Below are positions 57,360 to 64,000 of a DNA stretch of 64,000 nt, piece by piece. Within the stretch, counting starts at the first letter, position 1. The number at the start of each line of letters is the position of its first letter. The notes beneath the pieces were generated by a model. That model was not told where the DNA came from. It ran no database searches and saw only the letters and a program-made list of their open reading frames with translations. Both the position numbers and the translations under genes were made by a program. This stretch comes from Cycas panzhihuaensis. Lineage: Eukaryota > Cycadophyta. The stretch lies in assembly GCA_023213395.1 (NCBI GenBank), contig CM041465.1, forward strand, positions 159,223,741-159,287,740. The letters are read 5' to 3'.

Positions 57360-57717
57360 GACACCAGAATCTTTTCTGTGGTGTGAACATCACCCCCCTA
57401 AAAGTAGGGGTTTTCTACCAAAAAATTCCCAAAATTTTACCCGGGTGAGCCACTCTTAGGCTCACCGGGACCAGGGCTACCTAATGCCCCAGTCCTGCCT
57501 CTCTCTGGGTCTAATGTAGACTCCAGGAGATAACTTTTTGCCTTTAAGAGACCCAAAAACTACACTAAAAATGTAAAAAAGTAATAAATTTTAAACTGTG
57601 AGATGGGGTTGGGTTTTGAAGCAATAAATTTTAAATTGTGAGATGGGGTTGGGTTTCGAAGATCCACTCACTGGATCTGGTCGTGCCATTACCATCTTGT
57701 CATCCTAGTCTTAACGA
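57360..57717 (-). promoter_or_regulatory. Probable promoter/5' UTR region of the antisense gene
   Basis: Immediately upstream of the antisense ATG. It includes the 40-bp tandem repeat at 57582-57661 and an AT-rich block at 57560-57600. No TATA could be assigned with confidence. Confidence 0.35.
57582..57661. repeat. 40-bp direct tandem duplication
   Basis: 57582-57621 and 57622-57661, each (T/C)AATAAATTTTAAA(C/T)TGTG...GGGTT(T/C)(T)GAAG. They differ at three or so positions, all transitions. It lies upstream of the antisense gene. Confidence 0.9.
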
Positions 57718-58401
57718 CTATCTCCTCATCTCGATCCAACAGTCGGATCCTCCTCTGCGTGCCTCTAAAGTCAAGTGGCACTCCATTGCATAAGGAAAAG
57801 GCTCTGATTCGTTCATGAGCCCGTGAAAATGAATCCCATTTTTATCAAGTTTCCTTATATAGGTGGGGGCCCCGGTGGGCACTTTCTTCATTTCTGCCTT
57901 CGAGACAGCACTTGAGACCATCTCTTATCCCTAATCATCATTGCCTTCTGGCCCTGTTTCCCGTTGAACTTCCATAGCCCCCGTTTTGTTCATTCCTCTA
58001 GGGTCATTTATGGCACCTCGCTGATGCATTCCTGCTAGGGCCTTTCTATCTCATTTTACATGCCACTCCCATGCATGCCTGAGTTTATACTAGTTTGGCT
58101 TATTTCGCCGTGTTGGACTCGTTTTTGTAGCCCATTCGTGCTCATGGGGTCTCCAAAGGGAACACTCCCTCTGTTTGGGATCGCTCTTTGCTTTCTTAAT
58201 CAACCTTTAGTACCTCAGGGTGGCCTTCTTACCGCCTACTCTTTGCCAGTGGTTGGATGGTCTACTACTGTCCTTGGGTAGCCTTATTGCTGGGTCCTCC
58301 TACCCTTCGCGGCCATCATTGCTAGCCATACGAGCCCTCTTTTTCTTCGACTTCGACTCTATTGCATATTTTCTCTACTAAGACACCTTCTTTCCTCACC
58401 T
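57718..58401. other. Spacer, one unrecognised minus-strand frame
   Basis: 57921-57718 (minus) is open for 67 codons, starting M-V-S-S-A-V-S-K-A-E-M-K-K. I do not recognise it. It could be an upstream exon or a chance frame. The remainder shows nothing. Confidence 0.35.
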
Positions 58402-58824
58402 ATGACTCTCTTCATCTTCATCGACAGTAGAAGCCACAGTAATCCTGGTCCGTACGCCACCGCATGGATTCTCTGCAATCTTTCTAAACATGATTTCTTA
58501 CATTCTAGAGTCTTTCTCCCTGAGGCCACTAATAACGAAGCTGAGTATATGGTCATTATCGAAGCCCTCACTGATGCACTTTATTTTTACCATAGATCCA
58601 TTGTTCTCCTTTGTGACTCCGAGGTAGTGGTGTCCCATCTCACCTAGGTCTACCAGGTGCGATGCCCATGCTTGAGAGCCCTCACTTCGATCACTAGGTC
58701 CATATTGGCTTGTTTTTAGTTTGTCGACATCCGACACATCTCTCAATCCCTCAACGCTGAAACAGATAGCCTCGTTCATCTCATCCTTGAGCGTTGCCTC
58801 CCTCTTCTTATTGGGTACCCTTGA
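58402..58824 (+). pseudogene. Second, archaeal-type RNase H ORF downstream of pol
   Basis: 140 codons with only two TAG stops (58645-58647; one near 58711). Type I RNase H order: F-I-D-S-R-S-H-S-N-P-G-P (first catalytic Asp, with the G-x-x-x-N-P-G-P signature altered), A-T-N-N-E-A-E-Y (Glu), L-L-C-D-S-E-V-V-V-S-H-L (Asp), V-D-I-R-H-I-S-Q-S-L-N-A-E-T-D-S-L (His/Asp). All four acidic residues remain. The N-N-E-A-E-Y and R-H-I-x-x-x-x-N motifs are those of the archaeal/plant-type enzyme, not of the RT-linked domain. It would degrade RNA in RNA:DNA hybrids. Start ATG chosen as the nearest upstream. Confidence 0.82.
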
Positions 58825-59229
58825 GAGACTTGCCTAGTTTCCCTGTCGCCCAAGTCTCGGGCCATCTTGCATTTCACTTTGTGATCCATTCACACCTCTA
58901 AAAGCTAGCTGCTAATGAGGTTAAACTATGGTGACCATTAGATTTACTCATTCACTCTTTCTCTTGAGATCATTACACCTTCTCTTTGCACCCTCATGAT
59001 GGGGGCATCCCCCTCATCCATCATAGCTTCTTGTCGATTCCCGGATGGCGCATAGGCAGCCCCTATATTATCTCCAACTATGTTCTCATATCCACGTGTT
59101 TCGCCATGATACTTATCGGCACCCTTGGCTCTTGTTATGATCACGATTATTATATATACATATGATACTGATAGTTTTTGTTGCCAACATTTGCCATCGC
59201 ACCATGCTTCTGAGCAGTGAGGCTCTACT
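58825..59229. other. Spacer before the PPT
   Basis: No supported gene. The minus-strand frame 59234-58944 has no recognisable domain and overlaps the PPT. Confidence 0.5.
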
Positions 59230-59242
59230 ACCAAGGGGGCAG
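59230..59242 (+). other. Gypsy polypurine tract
   Basis: ACCAAGGGGGCAG immediately before TGTTTCCC of the 3' LTR, the usual Tat/gypsy PPT form. Confidence 0.88.
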
Positions 59243-62013
59243 TGTTTCCCGGCTACCAAGAATGGGTATGGATAGGTCGACTCAGGTAAACACAGGTATT
59301 ATTTCTTTGGAAAGGTAAATAGAAGCATCAACCCATTATATGACTGCCTATCACATTTGAGTGATTACCTTGCACCTATTGTTTGATCATGCAGCTTGTC
59401 ATCTTCTCAGCCTATGATGACCTGCAGGACCTACCTCTCCGTAAGGCAAGCATCCCCATGGCATTCTATAGCCCTCTGCACCACCTCCATGTCGCTTCAA
59501 GCCTCACCCAACTTATGTGACCCGCTCACACCCTGATCTTACATCTTCTCATAGTATTTATGGGAATCTTAACTCCTGATGTCCTACTTGGTCTAGCCTA
59601 TACATCACCTAGACTGTCCCCAGCCACCTGGATAGGAGGGCTAGCCCCTCCTAGACCTAGTACATCTCCACCTAGTACAACGAAGTTTACCGTAGTACTG
59701 TGAAGTTTGCCATAGCACCGTGAAGTTTGTCACGATGCGACTGTTGCTCACTATTTTTTTATTTGTCATGGCAATTCTCACTCTTTTTGCTAAACTGCCA
59801 TGTAGATAAGTCACCAACTTAGCCCTACCTGAACCCTAATTGCTCAATTAGGGTTAGGATGGGTATATATCCCAAAGAATACCTCATTTTACCTCTCTTG
59901 TCTCTCCAACAATACTTCCTACTGCTACAATTCTATTCTCTCCTTCCTCTCTTTTCACAGGTATGCTTGTAATGTTGGAGTTTAGCCATTCCAGCCAGGG
60001 ATATGCCTGTAGCAGCTCTGATATGTGACAGAGAGCTCTCCACTAAGCATTCCCAAGCGGGATCTCCATGCTTATCCTTTAATTTTCATCTAGCAAGTGT
60101 CTCCTGCAACTCCATCTTGTGAGGTATCCTATAAACCTTACATGACCTACTCTCTTCTACTATTTATAGGGGTAGATCTACCTCTAACATAGCCCAACAG
60201 GTACCCCTTACCTTAGTTTTATGGTTTAGCATATATTTACTCCATTATAACTTGTTTAGAAGTATATTATCTTCCATTTTTTGTGTTTTTGTTGTAAAAG
60301 GGACTACTCTTTCCTATTTTTGGTTTCAACACCTCAAGCTTTATCCCATTGTCCGCTAGTTTTTCTCAAGAAAGTTATGGGAGAGGGTCCATAAGGACTA
60401 GGTAAAGGGAGTTAAGGTGGGATCTATCCCTTTTAGACCTAGTCCCCAAGGGCAAACCTATTCCCATCCTTCCTCTCTTGCGCCCATGCTTTCCTTGAGT
60501 GAACTAGGAGTTGGTGAGACTCAAGCCTGCATTAGATATCAGCATACATAGGCCTTGTTACACTTGTTTGAGGCCTTTACGCTCTCCCTTTGGGCCCTCT
60601 TTAAGTCCCAAACATCATCCAGTATCTATCCAGACCCTTAGTAAGGCCGGTGTGGCGATTCACTATGTATAGCAACTCTACTACATAGGCATCTCTCCTA
60701 TGTCCTATGGCATTCACCTCCATGCTTATTTGCTGCTTATAGGTTGTCACATAACCATCATACTTTCACATTTTGAGGCTATGTGGAGGTCCACTTATGG
60801 AGGGTTTTTCCATCCTAAGGCTATCCTTCCTTTCTTGCTTGGTATGCATTGTTTTTGTAAAGGAGAGCAGAGTTGATTTTAGTAGTAGGTTCACTAACTT
60901 AAGGTACAAGATTTTAGCGTTTATTTTGGTATCATTGCCTATATAGTATCTTGCATCTTGGCAGCCCCTTCTTGGAAGGGAAAACCCTATGTGATTGTAG
61001 GTTTATGGCAGCATTTACAAAAGGGAAAGAGTGCATTAATCTGGGTAAGTCCTTGCCCTTCTTTCCTCTTCCATTTTTCCACTTTCTTGTGTGGTTTTTT
61101 GCTCTCTTTACTTTCCCACTTTGTTTTGTCCTTAACACGGGGAAGGTAAGGAAGCCCCCACTTCACTTCTGCTTCAACTATGGTTGCATGTCAACTAAGG
61201 ATGAGAGGGCTTACGTGGTGTATGAGTGAGGTTTCCTATCAACCACTTCACTTTTTGAGTATACATCACCTCCTTTCTTTCACCTCCTTCTTTTTGTGCT
61301 TTTATTAGGCATCCGTTGTATTTGTGTACTAAGTCACATAAAGATAAAAAGGGTAACAAATTAATTTATTTTCATTCATTTTATATATATGTGTCACATG
61401 GTTGCTTTTGTAGGGAAAAGGGGCATAATAGGGATTGCACCTCCCCCTTTTTCTTACCTAAACTAAAAGCACCCTGTAGTTGCATTTCACTTTAGTATGC
61501 ATACTCAAATGTGCACAAAACACTTTCTTTCCTTCCCTTTTTGTCTTTTTGTTATTAAAAAGTAAGAGAGAGAGAGGGAGTGTAGCTTTTAGTTCCCCTT
61601 CCACCATTTCCTTCTTTGTTTAGATTCACCTTAGGCTAGCTAGCTTAAGGTGTGCCTATCCACACTTACGTTATACCCTTTGCCTATTGCACCCTGTCTC
61701 ATGTTCCTTTGCTATAGGAACCTTTCCTTTGTGGGTCTCTCCTCTTCCCTTCTGACCATCCAAGGATGGGAGGACCTTACCCTTTAGGACTGTCCGAGAT
61801 ACCCCTATGTGTATCTCACTTTTTGGAACCAAAAGTGAAAGCTACTCTGAGGTAGTTAGGCACCATTCTCGAGTCTCGAACTCATGCTCCAATGCACAGA
61901 CGTCCTGTGTGATGCTCTCTTCTGCTTATAGGATTCCATCCATACCCTAGCATTTGTTGTTGACCACCTCAACCCCTACTAAGCATAGTGACCATCCCGC
62001 AGATGTGATTTCA
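59243..62013 (+). mobile_element. Gypsy 3' LTR (2.8 kb)
   Basis: TGTTTCCCGGCTAC...GATTTCA, partner of 44809-47624. Differences are mostly C/T and G/A transitions and short indels (for example about 45 bp near 44860 and a CACCTAGTACAACG variant near 59670). Confidence 0.93.
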
Positions 62014-63672
62014 AGTTCTAATGGCTATTTTAATAGGAGGAAGGTGAATGAATTCCTTTGTGTCTTTTTTGACTATAGAGTTATATTATTCTTCCATGGC
62101 TTTTCTCCATTCATCATGACTATCAACCTCTTCAAAGGTATGAGGCTCATGGGTTTTCATTACTCGACTCATAAGGGTGAAGTTAACCCGATGTGAGTGA
62201 TTAGATCTCCTATCAAAATTATTATCCAATATGTTATTCAAATCATGACTTCTTCGAACCTATTTAGGGAACCTTTGAGGTTATGAGGAGGTTTCCTCAT
62301 CACTTGGCCTTGATACACCAATGTTTTGCCTAGAATCCTATCTAGTTGGAATATAGATGGACTTAGGAGATGAATCAATATTTATTATAATATTCTTTCC
62401 TTTATCTTGAATATAATCTAAGTGATAGTAATCATCTTCTTTAAACTCAACATCTCTGCTAACCATAACCTTTCTTTCTTTGGGATCATACATTTTATAT
62501 GATTTAGACACATCACTATACCCAATAAATATATACTTAGTTCTCTTGACATCAAGTTTGGTCCTCTTTTATTTAGGAATATAGACATAGGCTAGGCATT
62601 CAAAGATTCTCAAGTAATGGATACTAGGTTTGTAACTGGTCCACACTTCTTCGATTGTCATCCACCTGAGGGCCTTAGCGGTACATCTATTTTAGAGGTA
62701 AACTGTAGTGTGGATAACTTCTGCCTAAAATTTGTGTCCCAACTTCTTATCTTTTAGCATGCACCTAGCCATCTCAACTATGGTGAAATTTCTTTATTCA
62801 ACAACCCCATTTTGTTATGGAGTGTAGGGGTTGGTGTATTACCTTCTAATGCTATAACATATATAACAGATATTAAATTTACTAGAAATGAACTCTCCCC
62901 TATTATCTAATCATAGGGAAAGTATCTTATGTCTATTTTACTTTTCCACAAAGGTTTTAAAGTCTATAAAGCATTGAAAGTCAACTGAATTAAACTTCAA
63001 GAAATAGACCCACGTTTTTCTTTTATAATCATCAATGAATGTAAGGAAATACTTTGCACTAACTAGTGATGGGATGTCCATAGGACCATAAAGATCTATG
63101 TAGATTAAATGAAGTGGCCTTTTTGCTCTATAGCTTCCATCAAGAAAATTATCTCTATGTTATTTCCCTAGTAGGCAACCTTCATAAATGTCCTTATCAG
63201 CTTCGATTTGTGGTAGTCCTTCAATCATATTTATTCTCGTCATAAGAGTTAAGCTCCCATAGTTTAGGTGGCTAAATCTTTTATGCCATATGTCGCTATC
63301 AAATTTGATTATAGTCTTTAATGCATAGTTATTCAAAGAAGTTAAAACTAACTTGAAAGTCTATCTTAAATTATTTATCCTTTTGTAACAACAACTTTGT
63401 TCTTCCTCTTGACTTTGATAGTGCATTCACTATTTTCAAATATGACCTTATAGTCCTACTCCATCATCTGTCCCACTGATAAAAGATTTTTCTTTAAAGA
63501 TGGAACATGGAGAACCTTGTTAAGATATCTGTTTTCTCTTGAATCTATCATGATGATAACTTTACCCCTTCCAATAGATTCATGTGAGGTATCATCTCCA
63601 AATATAATTGAGCCCTTCCTTATCATGTTAATGGTTTGAAATATTTCTTCTTTATGGGTCATATGTGTAGAG
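62014..63672 (-). mobile_element. copia-6, 5' part: RT start, linker, integrase, protease
   Basis: Minus strand, resumes copia-6 beyond the gypsy element. 62014-62440: RT start and linker (matches 9780-10200 of copia-2). 62440-63240: integrase (R-D-V block near 62470, F-I-G-Y block near 62520, H-L-R block near 62620, Q-N-G block near 62810). 63240-63440: zinc region. 63662-63456 open: M-T-H-K-E-E-I-F-Q-T-I, F-G-D-D-T-S-H-E-S, V-L-H-V-P-S-L-K-K-N-L-L-S-V-G-Q-M-M, the protease. The catalytic D-S-G side is cut at about 63672, where LINE sequence begins, so gag and 5' LTR are absent. Confidence 0.87.
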
Positions 63673-64000
63673 AAATCACAAAGGCCTTAATCCTTTATCC
63701 ACATCATCTCAAATCTAAATGGGGATCCCATATACCTTCTATTATTAGCAATGTTCAAGACTAGTGGGGAGTGATCCAAAATTAATTTACACAACACTTC
63801 AAGAGTAATTTTATTGTACTAGCTAGCCCATGTATAGTTTACCAAGACTCTATCTAACCTGACCTACATATGGTGCTATCCTAGTATTCTATTGAATCAT
63901 GTGTATTTAGGCCCTCTAAGGGGGAGTTCCATCACTCCTCCTTTTTGTATGAGCTCCTCCAGGGTGCTCTTAGACCAATTCCCTTAACCCCTAATTTTTT
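63673..64000 (-). pseudogene. LINE endonuclease fragment (minus strand)
   Basis: Minus-strand translation: L-P-L-R-G-P-K-Y-T, then R-L-D-R-V-L-V-N-Y-T-W, L-D-H-S-P-L-V-L-N-I and S-P-F-R-F-E-M-M-W. These are the same C-terminal endonuclease landmarks as in the LINE at 23414/30940 (S-D-H-S-P with S changed to L). It runs off the right edge and abuts the copia-6 protease at about 63672. Confidence 0.8.

Larger units (their letters stand above)
44809..62013 (+). mobile_element. Tat-like Ty3/gypsy element, 17.2 kb, inserted in copia-6
   Basis: LTRs at 44809-47624 and 59243-62013, tRNA-like PBS, PPT and, in plus-strand order, gag, protease, RT, RNase H, integrase (integrase after RT, hence gypsy). 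After pol come an antisense spliced gene and a sense archaeal-type RNase H. Flanks GGTTT (44804-44808) and AGTTC (62014-62018) match at 3 of 5, differing only by transitions. The copia reading resumes precisely at the right edge. Very long LTRs, extra ORFs in the 3' region and a second RNase H all point to the Tat lineage of plant gypsy elements. Confidence 0.92.

Noticed and set aside
1-64000. tRNA, rRNA, CRISPR array or intact host gene
   Set aside because: None seen. The tRNA-like matches are 12-18 base primer binding sites next to LTRs, and the short repeats are microsatellites or leader repeats.

Overview
The window looks like intergenic heterochromatin of a large-genome seed plant. It is almost wall-to-wall nested, decayed retrotransposons: Ty1/copia, Ty3/gypsy and LINE. 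Primer binding sites matching plant initiator-Met tRNA (TGGTATCAGAGC type), plant UBN2-type copia gag domains, a very long Tat-like gypsy element and a fragment resembling plant nucleoporin NUP133 all point to a plant. The extreme age and density of the insertions would fit a gymnosperm or another slow-purging genome, but the species cannot be named from sequence alone. I found no intact host gene, tRNA, rRNA or CRISPR array. Nearly every coding stretch is broken, mostly by TAG/TAA/TGA codons where CAG, CAA, CGA or TGG is expected. This is the mark of long-term cytosine methylation and deamination.

Layout. 1-5698: minus-strand copia element (copia-1), 3' end outside the window. 5699-6852: plus-strand copia remnant with its 3' LTR. 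6853-8067 and 17750-18496: a non-coding leader module split by a complete minus-strand copia element (copia-2, 8068-17749; both LTRs, PBS, PPT, near-perfect 5-bp target duplication). Copia-2 has a very long leader that holds a related copy of the same module plus an antisense NUP133-like fragment. 18497-23413: plus-strand gag-only LTR element (TR-GAG-like) whose leader is homologous to that module. 23414-24039 and 30940-34667: one plus-strand LINE, split by copia-4 (24040-30939) and ending in a poly-A tail. 34668-38677: AT-rich debris with LTR/PBS pieces and an older LINE reverse transcriptase. 38678-42500: minus-strand copia-5. 43078-44808 and 62014-63672: minus-strand copia-6, split by a 17.2-kb gypsy element (44809-62013). 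63673-64000: minus-strand LINE endonuclease fragment.

The gypsy element is the most informative object. Its 2.8-kb LTRs carry an inverted telo-box palindrome upstream of a TATA box. Gag-pol follows in the order gag, protease, RT, RNase H, integrase. Downstream of pol there is an antisense gene resembling plant mobile domain proteins, with two GT-AG introns that keep its frame. A separate sense ORF for a second, archaeal-type RNase H lies between that gene and the 3' LTR. Within the copia family two things stand out: a conserved long leader shared by at least three copies here, and capture of a host-gene fragment in antisense inside one leader.
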